Below the pieces are notes generated by a model. That model did not search any database. It saw only the letters and a program-made list of their open reading frames with translations, and was not told where the DNA came from. 64,000 nucleotides of DNA, taken from Leuctra nigra. Taxonomy: Eukaryota > Arthropoda > Insecta > Plecoptera > Leuctridae. Position numbers and translations under genes: made by a program. How positions within the stretch are numbered: position 1 is the stretch's first letter; every line of letters begins with the position of its first letter. Below are positions 39,230-52,480 of this stretch, in pieces. The stretch covers positions 14,664,345 through 14,728,344 of the forward strand of contig OW203762.1 in the NCBI GenBank assembly GCA_934045905.1, read 5' to 3'.

Positions 39230-40510
39230 TACCGGTGTTGTTTGTCGCAATCAAATGCGGGTTGCTCAATGCTGGTAAACTGATAGCATTATCTTTCCAC
39301 CGTCGCCATGTTTCTAACCGAACTGCTAATACGAGGTAATAATCTTCTTCATTACACTAATATTCTTGTTGCCGTCACGCCGCAAGATTGAGGCCACTAC
39401 TCAATCCGAACCGCGTTATGAAAGCCAAATCTAATAAATTTCACTTGATGTTGTGAGTAACGAAGTAAAACATCGTCCAATGCAACACTCTGCAATTTGT
39501 CGCCGTGTAATTCTGTGAAAATTGCCCCCGGGAATTAGTCTACTTCGTTTACACACCGGCGACGCCACTACATTCGTGGCAGCGGTGGGATCGCTGGAGG
39601 AGACGCGTCCAAGCGAGAGCAAAGAACGATTTATAGATCTTGATTTATGTCGGCAGCGATAATACCAGTATTAGGTGTTGTAATGCTGCTATCTTCGTCG
39701 GCATAATACGAAGTCGCTATCAATTATTTTCTTCCGACGGCTGTCAAGGGACGAGGAATATCGAAACTGCAAACATTGGAAGTAGAAACTTGCGTGATTT
39801 TGTCTCGTAGATAAATTCTTTATGTCGAACAATTCTTCTTTAAAACAAATTCCATCCGGTCCTCTTTGTCGTAAAAGATATAATCTTTCAATATATATGT
39901 CTTGTTCGGCGCCGTGTTGCGGCGGGAACTCGTAATTTTTTAAAATAAAGGAACGAAATACGACAAAGAATCTCGGAAGATCCACTGAATTTTGTTTGAA
40001 TTCGCGGTGACGAAACGTTCTGATCATCGGCCATTGTTTCAATAAGATTCAAAGAGGCAGTGATTTCTAGCCCAGTTGGTTCTAAGTGAGTGGAAGAACC
40101 TTTATATTTATGAGGACACGAGTGGAGAATGCCAAGAACAAGGGCGGTTGCTCGGAAATTGACTCCTCGACGATGACGCGAGGATACAACTTCCGTTTCC
40201 TATTCAGTTGAGTGGGCAAGGGTTGAAGGAAACATCTGATCGAGCCGGAGAAAGCGAGAGAAGAGAGAAAGTAAAGACGCTAATTTGTGACGCCTCGTAG
40301 AATCACAGCTAATTGCTACAGTTTCCGTAATACGAAAAGTTGAAATGATCCTGGAACAATTGTTAGCTGACAGTTTGTCGTGTAACATGAGTTGATACGT
40401 TACGACACGTATAAACATGGAGGAAACAGCCGCAGGCGGCGAGGATTCTACTCACGGACGCGCATTTAATTGGGAAAATGGCGGAGTGTTGTGTTCCAGA
40501 CGCTCACTTG
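39224..40510. other. GC-richer block downstream of the ratchet-like site
   Basis: The region has CpG-richer islets at about 39230-39640 and 40070-40510. Minus-strand ORFs 39431-39622 and 39689-40042 show no recognisable domain. Probably conserved noncoding DNA. Confidence 0.35.
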
Positions 40511-43500
40511 ATTGAAAATTAAAAGAAAGTTTCTTTCGAGAAGATCTCCTGAGGGTGGGTAAGAATCAGGAAAAAAAGGATTTCCAACTTGCAGTTCGTT
40601 TCATTTCTAATTCTGTAGGATAAGAGGTTAAAACAAAAGAAGTAGACAGAGATGAAAAAGTTTTTTAAAAATATCTGCTGCGGTTTCGAAGTAAGCAAAG
40701 AGAAAGTATAATTCCCAATAAAAGACGCGATACGGTTATTTATAAGAGTGAAAGAAGAGGGGGATTTCCTTGGGAGGTAATTAGCGAAGAGCTTCCAGAA
40801 TGCCCCGAGGAAGAAAATGCTTGAACGTTTCGTCGAGGTGGAGGTGCCACGTTTCAGAAACACCCAATTATTCTAATAGCTTCAGTTGAGGTTCAGGGTA
40901 TTAATAAAGGAACATCTATTGTTCGGCCTTTAGCAGGAATTCTATCGAAGTTTGCGTCACCTGGGACTCGGGAACTTGTGTCTAAATCGCGCCTTGCATT
41001 GTGTTTCCCAACGCCAATTCTCAACTTCCACGAAAAGCGAGGAAAGCATCAACATTAGCTCAAACCCCGCAGGTATTTCGGTCACACAATTTACACCAAT
41101 CAAACTAAGAGCAAGTCTTTTAGAAAAATTGAGAAAAATTATTTTACAGAATACAATGTGTTATTCGTGAATAAGTAATAACTAATCTTTGTACGCAAAT
41201 ATCTTGTGGGAATTCAGATGATGCAAAGTTTTCATTAAGACCTTGTTTAGCAAAACAATCACAAGACTTGGGGATATTTACTTATTCGTTCGGGACGTTT
41301 ACCAAGACTTTTCATCAGCATGTGGTCCATTAGCAAAATGAACTCGAGTCAGTTATTGATATCACTCCTACATGTGAATTAGAAAGGTTATCGTAAAGCG
41401 CTATTATTATTTCAATGAACATAATAATAAGGCTTGAAGGTTCTTCATTAGGATTAGGTTTTAAATGTTGTATGTGTTACGAAAAACAAACATTGGTAAA
41501 ATTTCAGGGCTGTTTAATGCGTTGTTAGATTATTGATTCGTAACTACGAGAACTGGATCAATTGTTTTAAAATTTGTGAATCTATTAATGTGTTAAAACT
41601 CAGTTTGATTCGTAAGTAGAACATTTATGAACATATGAAAACATTAAATGCTAATAACTCAAAATTTTTTACCCAAAATTCTACTATTTTTAAAATTGCA
41701 ATATTATGTAATATTAAAAATTTAATCACTACATTGAGTTAAAGCTTGGCATCTTATGACGCAACTGTTTTTAACACATAAATAACTTAACGTAATTGAC
41801 TGTGTCAACAACAGTACGAAATTTTAAATATCGACTACTCTTTTTGAAATTGTGGCTGTTATCATTTCTAACCATAAGCATAAAAAGTGCACTTTCAAAT
41901 AATGATACTGATGTTTCATTGTGTTTAAATAAACAGAAACCACTTAACAGAGGCAAGAGTCTAGAAGTGTCAAAAGGTTGACGCGAGTGATGTACCTTCA
42001 TCAGATAGTTCACATAAAATGTTGTAGCAATTAATTCTGGTCACTGAATCCTTTCTGCGGTAGTGGAAATGAATGTGCACCGATGGGACTTCGTTAACTC
42101 CATATTCTAGTTTTCAAAATGCAGCGTATCTTTGTGAAGCATTATTACAGCTTTTAATTAAGGGTCTAAAAAAGTCTTCGTTTCACATTTCTCTTCAAGC
42201 ACGGGTTTCAACTCTGATTTTTCACGACTTCATACGTATATTCGTAACTTGCAACACGACTATAAATAACTTCGCCCATAGCAAAGGTAGAAGCGAGTTT
42301 ACAGAAGAAAGTCTATTTAACTTCACAGAGAAAAAGTATAATAAACAAACCCCGTCGGCAGACGACATTTTAAATCTCGCCGCCGCCTCGAGTAATGAAG
42401 ATTGAGCGCATCGGTCGCAAAATGACCTAACTCTTCCTCGCCCTCTTCACAACCCCCCCACCCTTATTCACTCCCCGCCGACATAATACGGCCTAATTGT
42501 CAGGGGTTGCCGTGTTTCAAAATGTGCCCGAGAAAACTTGCCAACTCTCCATCTACTGGCAGGACGCCCAATTAACCCGACCACACCGCCAGATTGTCAC
42601 ACTAAAAGCCAACCCCCCACCCTCCACCCTCTTTACCATGACGTATGCTCGCACTGCATGCCGGGTAAGGCACGCCAGGCGTTGTTACCTGAAGCAACGG
42701 TCGTGTTCGTAATGCGAGGTCGTAATTCATGTGCTTATCATCTAGTGCAGTGTCGATCAAGAGCACGGAAAGTTATTAAAATAGATTTCAGAGAATTTTT
42801 GAACGCGGTTATTTAGCGTGATTTGATACTAAAGAATTCGAATAATTTAAAAGTATAGTTATAAAGACCGGGTAGCCTAAAATAAAGTTATACATGGCAA
42901 ATTAGTTGTTTTATTTTACTGATAAGATTATTATTTAATTGCCTACGGGGTATTTACCATATCGGCAAAGAAAAGCTACGATATTAAAGTTATTGCTTTG
43001 TTTGCACAAGTTAAAAATGTAGCGATTGTTTTATACAGACATAATAATGAGGCAATATTGCAATATTATTTTAAAATGCTACTGGTTTCCCTTTTTTGAT
43101 TCCATTTAGTTGTACGTACTTTAATCCGAGATTCGCCATTGAAAATTAGTATAATAGTGAAGCAAGTGTTTTATTGTGTTTTACGGTCTATTTGTTAATT
43201 AAACGTATGAAAATTTGATGAGACATGCTTATTGTACACAATCACCTTTTCGCCTTTTAAACTAATGATATGCACACACTCGAATAGAAATTATTTGTTT
43301 GCTTCACCGGTAATATTTTGGGTGCGAAAATAACTAAACAGACACACTTTTACTTCTATCACGAACCCATCGAGTGTTGTTTCTTGAATCAGAACAAATC
43401 AATCGAGGGAAGTTAGGAACGGAAAAGAGGCCCCATCAAATGGATGGCAAACACTAGACTAGTGCGGGAAAGTGATGCGTGGGCGTGTCGTCCTGTAGCT

Positions 43501-43969
43501 CGCTAGGAGTTAAAGAAAGAGTTACTTTGTTGTTCAGAGTTTCACAAACATTTGTTCAAGTTGCTCGAAAAGAAAGACAACAGTATTAAGGCACTGACAA
43601 GTGAAGCTATCTCGGATCTTGCATTACCATCGTCAGATAAATTGGACGACTGCGATTGGAAGAAGCCAATCGCGGTGATAGGGAAGTAGAAGACAAACGA
43701 AACAAATCCAATAGAAATTGTAATTAGAGATTAGAGATTCTGGGGGAAAATGTGGTAAGAGGAATATCAGTACTGCAATAGAAACTAATTCGTGCACTTC
43801 GATAATGTTGCAAATGTTTTTGTACTACATTCAAGGATAATGGGATTATTTTGTACATTATTTGAGATCGTTTTCGCCACCCCATGTAGTATAAATATTT
43901 GAACTATACGAGCTTATACGAGCTGAGCTTGTACAAGTCATGGATTATAAAATCTGCACATTTGAAGGA
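40511..43969. other. gene-free stretch
   Basis: AT-rich, with a GC-richer islet at 42360-42740. ORFs 40519-40863 (minus) and 42073-42405 (plus) lack recognisable content and splice context. Confidence 0.35.
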
Positions 43970-44047
43970 TTCTCCGTAGCTCAGTTCATTAGCTCAGAGC
44001 ATTAGACCGGCAATCTAAAGGTCGTAGGCTCGAATCCCACCGGAGGT
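43970..44047 (+). mobile_element. tRNA-like sequence (pseudogene or SINE head)
   Basis: The cloverleaf is partial: acceptor ttctccg/cggaggt, perfect 5-bp anticodon stem ttaga/tctaa around loop ccggcaa, and T arm gtagg-ctcgaat-cccac with one mismatch. The D loop is expanded by a duplicated tagctcag and lacks the GG pair, and loop position 33 is C, not the near-invariant U. It shares the unusual ccggcaa loop with the copy at 4882. Not a functional tRNA gene. Confidence 0.6.
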
Positions 44048-46777
44048 CAAATCTTTTAAATTTGCAGTTCATAAACATATACATACTTACCTACATACTT
44101 GTACAATTCTTTAATTTGAAGTCCGTATACTTCTCAGTCAGACGCTCTTGATGTAGTACAGCAAAATAGTGTCCAGGACTACTGTAGTAAGTCTATTCAG
44201 TTTCTCATTGGAAATTTTGGCAACATGCCGATGACACAAGTTGCTTTATTGGACACACACATTTATCTACCAAATAACCTGTTGCGAAACTTGTTGTTTA
44301 TGGTATCAAAGGATAATATAGAAGGGACATTTATGTAGAGAATGCATTTATTTGTACATCCGATATTAAAAAATGAGTATATTTTACATTAAAAAATTTC
44401 ATACAATTCTTAATAAGTGCGGGTTGGGTTCAGTAATCTAATATCGATTATAATTTGAGTTGAATTGACATGCTTGAAAGTTTATTCACTGCGATTCTTC
44501 TGTACTTTTCTTCTGTACTTTTCTTCTGTACTTTGAAGTGAAGTGAAGTTCGGATTGTCGCAACTTGGAACACATCTAATCTGTTTGTGATCGAAAGCTT
44601 TGCTCCGCGCTGAGCTCTGAGTGGCTATTCATATTCCAGCGATGTCGATGTTCTGCAGGGATGCTGGGCGCCCATGTACCAGTAATGCATCTTGCGAGGA
44701 AATCGAGATTTAATGCATGATTCTCACAAACTAAAAGCTAGTCTAGACGACAGCGTTTCCTCAAACAAGACGATTTAGATGGATAAGGAATTTAAGTCTG
44801 CAATAGAAGTGGATGAAAGTTTAGAAAACGGCACAACTTTTAATGAGCTAAAAAAACTTTCAAATTATGATCAATTGGCATCGACGTTTTATGTAAATAG
44901 CCGACAGACTGGCACGTCTTTTTGGCGTCGTTTTCGAAGTTTTTAACATGAGCAAACATACTTAACTTTTGATGGATTATTCAACGAATATTATAATATT
45001 CTTATAGGATAGCAAAGATACGGCTATATACACCATAAATTACACAGCAGGCTGTCAAACTTTTTCGTGAAAAATATGGAAAGTACATGACAAACTGAAC
45101 CTTTCAAATTTGTCATGGGATAATAATGTTTTCTTGACGTGTGGTGTGAAAATGTTTTGCAGAATCATGAAAAAACATGGAACCAAATGAACCCTTCACA
45201 AACAATGTGCGTATTTTGAATAAGTGGTAAAGTGGAGAACAGGTAAATCGAAATACATCAAAAGACACGTGTAGTTCATTTATATTGGCAAGAAAGGTGG
45301 CTGAATTTACGAGCACGTTGCCAAGTTGCACGTTGTGTTTAACGAGCTGTGATGTTGCAAGGGATGAACGAGGAGATGTAAGAAGTATTGCAACACTGTC
45401 GAACAAAGTAATGAAAAATAAAGTAACTAGATTGAAATTTACAGTAGTCCAAAAAATGTTGAAAATAAACTATTGCAAGATCCAAAAAGGAAATAAGAGA
45501 GAGAGAGAGTGAATGAAGTAAACTTGAGTTGAATCGTGAATACCAAAAGAAGATTTTGTACCTCGGGCTGATCGAGTGCTCAGTCATGGAGAAGTTAATG
45601 AGAATTCCATGTCAAATGACCAAAGCATTTTCATCAGTCTCTTTAGTTCAAACAAGAATAGAAAACAAAGAACTTGAACAATATTCACATGTTGCGATCG
45701 TAGAACGAAAAGGTTCAAATCGTATTTTGTCGTTCTGATATGTCGATGTGTCGATATTTTTATAGTTTTTGACAATTTGACTAAACTAATCGTACACAAC
45801 ATTTAGTTCTAAGAACATTTAGATCTTAACAGACCACACTATTTTTTTGATTTGGTTTCGTTGGAATAAGCCTTTGAAGGTAAAAGTCTCTATCACGACT
45901 ATTTCACGACATTTGCACTACAAGTGTCTGAAATTTATTCCCGCTTTCCTTGTCACCCAAAGTGTCATTATTCAAAAACTCATCGGATAAGTTCGGTGAC
46001 AAAATTCTCTGCCAGTTTTCCCGACAAGTTTCCCCACGAGAGTGTTAATACGTCAATAATTTGCCGCAACCTTATTACAATGTCGGCCCTACGACACGTC
46101 CCTGCGGCGTCATTAATTGCGCCAATGAACAACGCTCCGCGTGTCGCAACCCAGGCTAGTCAGAGAGACTCCATTATTGATGAGATAGTTTCACGTGTCG
46201 CTACATTATTAATGAAAACTGGACATCGAGTTTGCCGCCGTCCTTGGAACACGCCAATGCCACACCCACACTACCCTCGCCTTTCGACACAATGCATGCT
46301 CAGCTTTGGCCTGTAATTTTGTACCTTTTTGTGAGCATTTATTGTAGGAGAAATTGCTTTTCGAATGATTATTCATAATTTATTCATAGCTCGTGCTATT
46401 TTTTTCATACTAATTTTCCCGCATTTTCAATTATTCATAGCTCAGTACCCCATTGTTTGAATAATGAAATGGAAAATTCCGAATACGTATCAATGAAAAA
46501 CTGTGCTCGTTGATAAAATCTTCATGCAGTGTTATGCATTTTTTAATCTATGCCGATAAATATCCAAACGGTGTGCTATATCGATAGCCAGGGTGCATTA
46601 GCCCTTAATTAATTAATGGTTTATTTAATCGGAATTGATTATGGAGTATGAGTCGATTTTAATCCTTTACCTGCTAAGTTTGACGTTAGCATAATCTGTT
46701 GAAAACTCTATTTTACTGATTTCATTGATGTAATTGGAAATTAATATAACCACGCTAACATAGAAAAATATAAAAGG
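44048..46777. other. gene-free stretch
   Basis: Contains the 13-bp tandem repeat at 44495 and a GC-richer patch at 46030-46310, which overlaps a 130-codon ORF (45924-46316) with no recognisable domain. A homeodomain-site-like cluster (ttaattaattaatgg, 46604-46619) is also present. Confidence 0.35.
44495..44549. repeat. 13-bp tandem repeat x3 followed by gaagt x3
   Basis: ctgtacttttctt-type units recur at a 13-bp step (ctgtact at 44500, 44513, 44526), then gaagtgaagtgaagt. Confidence 0.9.
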
Positions 46778-46982
46778 TATGCACAATTGGCAAAAGTAAA
46801 AGCGGCATTTGAACGAAACATATTGGCTACTGGTCAGGTTCCTTGACAATCAATCCTCGTTTATCTATGAAATCAGATCTCACCTCCTAGAGTAAGATGA
46901 TGCGTCATCAAATGATGCCATCAAATCTTTATCAGCCATCCATTTCTTGCGAATACCGATTTTACTTTGGTTAAGTGTACAT
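46778..46982. mobile_element. foldback MITE, family A copy 3
   Basis: The ends tatgcacaattggcaaaagtaaaa and tttactttggttaagtgtacata are imperfect inverted repeats flanked by TA. The minus strand carries gtgagatctgatttcat.gataa...attgtcaaggaacctgacc as in copy 1, so it is inserted in the opposite orientation. Confidence 0.68.
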
Positions 46983-47233
46983 AGTTTTAAGTCAATAGTA
47001 GGCAATAAAATATTCTGCGTAGTTTCCACGCTCACATGATGGGCTAGATCTTTGAACCCTTCTTGAATATTCTCAAGCCCGTCTCAAGCTCAAGCCCGTT
47101 CTCTACACCCCTTGTTGTACCACACACCACTTTTGTAACCTGACTTAATAATAGGTTACTCCAAAACTTCATCACTTTCCAAGATCAAGAAATTTGAGAC
47201 AACTTTAGTAAACAATCTTCTTAAAACATCAGC

Positions 47234-47308
47234 TTCACTTAAAGGATGAGTTTCACTGGAAAGATGAATTTCACATAAAATATATTTCACTTAAAAGATG
47301 AGTTTCAA
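47234..47308. repeat. 18-bp minisatellite, about 4.3 copies
   Basis: Units of the form ttcacttaaaagatgagt start at 47234, 47252, 47270 (16 bp) and 47286, with a partial unit at 47304. Confidence 0.85.
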
Positions 47309-49660
47309 CTAGTGCCTTCCAACAAGATCCTGCGAACCTGATCTCGACGGTGTATTTAAATTCCCTCAACTCCTGGTCGAAGTTTTGGAACTCCTGCGGC
47401 TTTTTCATAATGTCTGCCGATGATGTATCTATCGTCCGAGTTGTCATTCAACCTTTACAACTCGGTCTAAATGTACTCGCTCGACGTGAATCCAATATGA
47501 ACTTCGACCTCGCCTGAATGAAGAAGTTGACAATCTTCCCGCAGTGACATTAATCATAGAACCACATTTCTGTTTCATTTTGCCAACGGAGTAATTGAAA
47601 AAAATGTTTCTTTTTAGTTTTTGTGGAAAGACATACTTAGTATTTGTTTAAGCTAGTAGTTCATCTCTAGTATAAATTGGAACTCGAGAGTTAGATTTTA
47701 ATACATTGTATATTTATATAAAATTGTGACCTAAGTGTTTTCTCTGTACAAAGGGAGCTCATAAAATATTTTTTTTACATTTAAATTAAAAACTAGGTCA
47801 AAAATATTAATCATGAACACTCATTTTACTTAAAAAATATATATGTATATTTCCATGGAAAATGTCAGGTCTAATCGTAATTTTACATGGGTATGAATTT
47901 ATACTAGACTTTCATGTCTGCTGGCTGTACATTAGCTCGTTCTTGCGATTTCAATAATTGACTAATTTTATTGAGATTTTCGAAAATAGATTCTTTGTAA
48001 CTATTTATAATAAATAAGTAATAAACACCCTATATTATGCTCTTAATATATTTTCCATAATCGATAAACTAAAATCATCCACGACTCTGTCCATAATCTG
48101 TTTTACCAACAATTAAAAACAACTAAACATAATTTCTCTAACAATATAAATTATAATCTCATTTTGCACTTACATGGACGAACTTCTGAAGATAATCCAT
48201 TGTATTTGTCCTACATACGCCATTCATCTAAATCCCAACAAGTTTAATTTCAAACTGCATCCCCTCAACCCTCTTCATTCTGTACCCCCTTGACATAGTT
48301 AGTCACAACGAAACATCTGACAGCATCCCTGACATATTATTTCATTCAATCCATCAACTTACCCAGCATCGGAACGACAGCATGTTCAAACAGAGTGCTC
48401 ATCGTCTTCGCTGCAGCATTGATCTTGCTGTAGCTGATATTCATATCCCCCAGCCAGGAGTGTCTTGGTTGTAATTAGTCAAACAGCTCCTTATCTCTCG
48501 CCTCATCAGCTCCGGAGAGACATTGATAGTCGCTGTAAGCAGCCATGAAGATGACAATCAAATAATTAAACTTGCGTTAAGAGGAACAACAATGGAGGAG
48601 TGTATTCCGAGAGTAGCTACAGAGACAGCTATTAGATTGAATTGTTTTCTGTATTAAGAGGCCGGAGATGAGTATGAGATGAAACTTTGGGCAAGAAAGC
48701 TGAGACGCCCCCCCCCCCCCCCCCCCATTCTGTTAATTTTCACTTCTCACCTCTGTACTTTGCTTTCGTTAGTGCTATGTATTGCAGACCGTTTATAGTT
48801 TACCACAAAAAATAAAATCTATACCAATAGGCATCCTTGATAGGATACCAGTATCCTCTGAAGGATAAACACGTATACAAATGAATTTCTGAACTGCTTG
48901 ATTTAAGTTTCAGCAAACTCCCCGAATGGTTGAAAAATCAGAGCAAATCTCACAACAAAACTAACACAATTCAAATTTTGCGCACTTTTGTCCACTATTT
49001 TTATTTTATACACAGGGGCTTGAATTTTAAGACTTTATTTACATGAATGCCAAATTTTACAGCACAAGTACACTGCCATTTGACAGATTGCTTGACCTTT
49101 TCAACTTTATTCGACTGTATCTTGGGCGTCATGAAAGACAGAGATAGGTACTCGACATATTTTCACGAGCACAGAAACTGTCGTTGGGATGTTAAGTTTT
49201 CGGAACAGGGGGCTGTAACGAAATATGAAAAGCAATTACATAAATTAGGAATTTATAAGAAGACATTTAATGAATAAGTATCAAAGATGAAGTGCGAAAC
49301 AGCCACTGTTACTTATCCAGTGAACATCAGGCCAAGTGGTCTATGGCCGTGCCACGTCCCGCCCGTGGAGTCCAATAAATGTAATCTTGGCTCTGCCCGA
49401 CCTCGTGTCCGGCGCTATCAATACTGCTGACCAGCCACTATCAACGAGCACCGGCAGAAGCACAATCCAACCCTGCAGGGTATGCAACCGATCACACAGA
49501 GATGGACGGCGGTTGCGGTACCACGATTTATCGTTTAGTTGCTTATCAAAAGTTCATCTGTGTGCCAATGTTTTCCTGGTTTTTAAAGGGCGATACCGAA
49601 ATGAATAATGGCAGTAGTAATTAGAACATATTGAAAACTCAAATCTTCTCAGTTAGTTAG
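47309..49660. other. gene-free stretch
   Basis: AT-rich; a 19-C run at 48708-48726. A GC-richer patch at 49330-49540 overlaps a meaningless short ORF. No gene seen. Confidence 0.4.
48708..48726. repeat. poly-C run (19 C)
   Basis: Uninterrupted homopolymer following tgagacg. Confidence 0.95.
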
Positions 49661-49857
49661 TAATAATTAGATTTTCAAAAACTGTATTTATTGAAATTAT
49701 ACACAATATTATTTCCCTCGGTATTCACCAAGCTTCAAAGTTAAAAAACAAGTACAAACAAATATTTGATAAAGTTTTTCAACTTTGTAATTTTACCTGA
49801 AGAAGCCCATATTCGGTATAATTTCAATAAATATAATTTTTGAAAATCTAATAATTA
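49661..49857. mobile_element. AT-rich foldback MITE
   Basis: The arms (ttagattttcaaaaactgta then tttattgaaattata; tataatttcaataaa then ttttgaaaatctaa) pair with few mismatches over about 40 bp. Inner segments around aagcttcaaagtt / aactttg...gaagaagccc continue the pairing loosely. Confidence 0.6.
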
Positions 49858-52240
49858 GTAAATATTAGAATATTGAAAATCCTAACATACACAATCAATG
49901 TGACATTTAAAATATCTAAATCTATGTATGTATGTATGTCAATAATGTTATATAAAATACACTAGCATACCTTATTTCACCGTCACTTGTTCAAACGTGT
50001 CTGCCTTTGGAACAGAGCGCTGTTCGTTCTATGTACGGTAAATAAATACTCTCTTCCTTAACTCTGTTATGTGCAGAAGAAAGTAGCCTAATTAAGAGCT
50101 ATGTCTCATCATAAACTGCTTTCTTGTTGATGGTTTGTGAAAAACGCGATGTTTGGAATTCCTCGCGGCGTCTGCGGTGTCTGAAGAATGCCGATAGCGA
50201 GGATTCAGTTGGAAACCACGAGAGATTCGAGCGCGGGAGAAATAAATCTCGCGACTCACGAGATCATGAGAGAACAATTCGAAATACCAATACGAGGAGA
50301 ATTCAGACGAAAATCAGGAGAATAAAACTAACGTCGCTGTTGCCACAACATGTTTCCCTTTATTAAATCCAAATTGAGATATAAACTTCAACTCTTACGT
50401 TTATATTTCGTGAATACTACATATTCAAAAATGAACTCTAGGGAAAATGTTTGATAAAGTCAAGTATAGTTTTGTTGAGAGGCATAAAACAGTATTCTTC
50501 TCTCTTCGTTAGTTTGTACAAATCATTAATTAATAAGCCTTGCGGCTTTCACAAACTACTGGGAAATACTTGGAGAACTATTCTTCAGAATATAATAAAT
50601 ATAGTTTGTGGAATATTATGACTTAGAAAAGAAGTCTTCAAAGTCATGATGTCACAAAGAACGAAGTTTTCATCAAAAAGAAAACTCTCTGATCATACTA
50701 TATTTCCATATCAAATGTTCTGCGGAATAATATGGGATTCTTGAAGTAGGACGCACTTATGCAAGACGTTGTGACCAGAAGAATACTTGAATAACTTCAG
50801 AGTCCAGTAGAGATTTCAACTTGACAAGCTTGGACAATGACAGACGGCATACCCGCTGTCGTTTATCACTCATCCACAACAGTTGCGCATTTAATATAGA
50901 AGAAGGTATTTGAACACAATATTTCCTGTACGCTTTCAAAATTGTATGGAATATTACGTTTTTGATGGAAATTGAGTAAGTGTTTTTGCTGTCAGGCAAA
51001 AAGTGTGTACGCATTTTTTGTATAATTTTCACTCAATTCGATATACCTACTTTCATTCTACTGGTAGACAAATGTGCCGCGTTGATGAACGAGCATTTGA
51101 AATGCATGCAAATTATTCTTCTGTGTTTGAGTTATTGATCTCTAGACTCTGAGCAGTAAAAATGATTTGCTATTGATCATGGCACAATGTATTTATTTTC
51201 TCAGTGAAATATTAGACAATATTTCCAAATGACGTCATAAAACGATTTTGCTAAACGTTTTATAAAATATGATAAAATATCAGTCTCGATGTCCTTGCAA
51301 ACTTTCAACTTGTTTCAAACCTTTTCAATTTTAATAGTCAAATACGATTTTGTTTGAACGTCAAAAGAGTCAAAAGAGGACGCTGAACACACTTTTTGCC
51401 ACATTGCTTTTTAAAAATGACAAAACGTGATCAATGAAAACCTATATTTTGTAGTTCGTCCCTTTTATACCATTTTGTAATTAGTTAATAATCAATCAGT
51501 GCATTTGTCATTTGATATCTCCCCTATAATGTTAATCCAGCGAGTTAAACTTATAACCCACTGAAGGATCTCATACTAAAGTATTAGCTAACTTTTTACT
51601 TTCAAACACTAACATTTATTTCTTCTTAGTTATTTTCTATCATTTTAGAGTAAGAGATCTATCAAAGAATATTTAATCCATGTCTCGCCCAATACGTTTC
51701 TTCGTGATGTGAAAGCTTGAATTTATTATTCCGGTACCTGACGTGATTTCATTCCATTTTAGAAACGAGTCAAACAAAACGCATAAAACATACAAATAAA
51801 CCGCATGTGGGTGTAAACATGGGGGTAGGGGGTGGGGGATAGCACGTCAAACAATTAGTTTAATCGAAGTGTAATTTCGATACAATGGTTTTATGTATTT
51901 TCAATCTCGATATCTGATCAAACTAATGCATATCAACACAATGACGCGAAGTTATTGTGTTTTATCATCATTTTTCAACGATATTTTAGTGTGGTACCTG
52001 CCGTGCTTACCTCCGTTTAAATGTTTTGTCCCCATTATATGCCAGAGTTGTTAAACATATAGTTTCTATATATAGCTATACACCCTTTAACCACGAAATC
52101 GTTCTCGATATAACCAATAAAACGTATTTCCCATGATTACATTTGCTCCGATAGAGCTGGAAAACGATCAATGTCACTTTTGACATTTATCATAAAACTA
52201 TTGAACCGAAAGTCATTTTTCATGTCTGCATTATGAATAC
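49858..52240. other. gene-free stretch
   Basis: tatg microsatellite at about 49923-49938; a small GC-richer patch at 50140-50280; a G-rich run (three G5 tracts, about 51823-51838). No gene seen. Confidence 0.4.
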
Positions 52241-52480
52241 TTTAGATCGTTGGTCGGCGAGCAACAGCGATACACGTCGACTGTGGTTTAGTCGACGCCG
52301 ACGCCGACGCCGCGGCGCCATGTTGAAGGTAGCGTCGCGACGACTGGTCTCACGTGAGACACGACAGCGTCGATGTTTCTTCTTGAACAGTGATTAGCGG
52401 AAAAGTTTCTCAACTAATGCAGTCACACAGAAGAAGAAACTGATACCCGGCGCCATTTTCGATAAAAGGGCGGATTTCGA
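52241..52480. promoter_or_regulatory. CpG islet 2.1 kb upstream of RRM exon 1
   Basis: Dense CpG with three cgacgc repeats (52293-52311), ggcgccatgttg (52313-52324), the palindrome gtctcacgtgagac (52347-52360) and a second ggcgccatttt (about 52449). Motifs fit E-box and YY1/Pho-like sites. An ORF from the ATG at 52319 stops after 25 codons. Candidate enhancer or alternative promoter; no direct proof. Confidence 0.35.

Noticed and set aside
39224..39335. Exon between the tttcag acceptor at 39223 and a GAG|gtaata donor at 39336
   Set aside because: The phase needed to join RRM exon 1 has an in-frame TAA just before the donor; better explained as a ratchet-point pseudo-exon.
39689..40042. 117-codon minus-strand ORF
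   Set aside because: No recognisable domain and strand opposite to the gene; chance ORF in a GC-richer block.
42073..42405. 110-codon plus-strand ORF
   Set aside because: No recognisable motif and no splice context; treated as chance.
45924..46316. 130-codon plus-strand ORF
   Set aside because: No recognisable protein; overlaps a GC-richer noncoding islet and lacks splice signals in frame with cpo.
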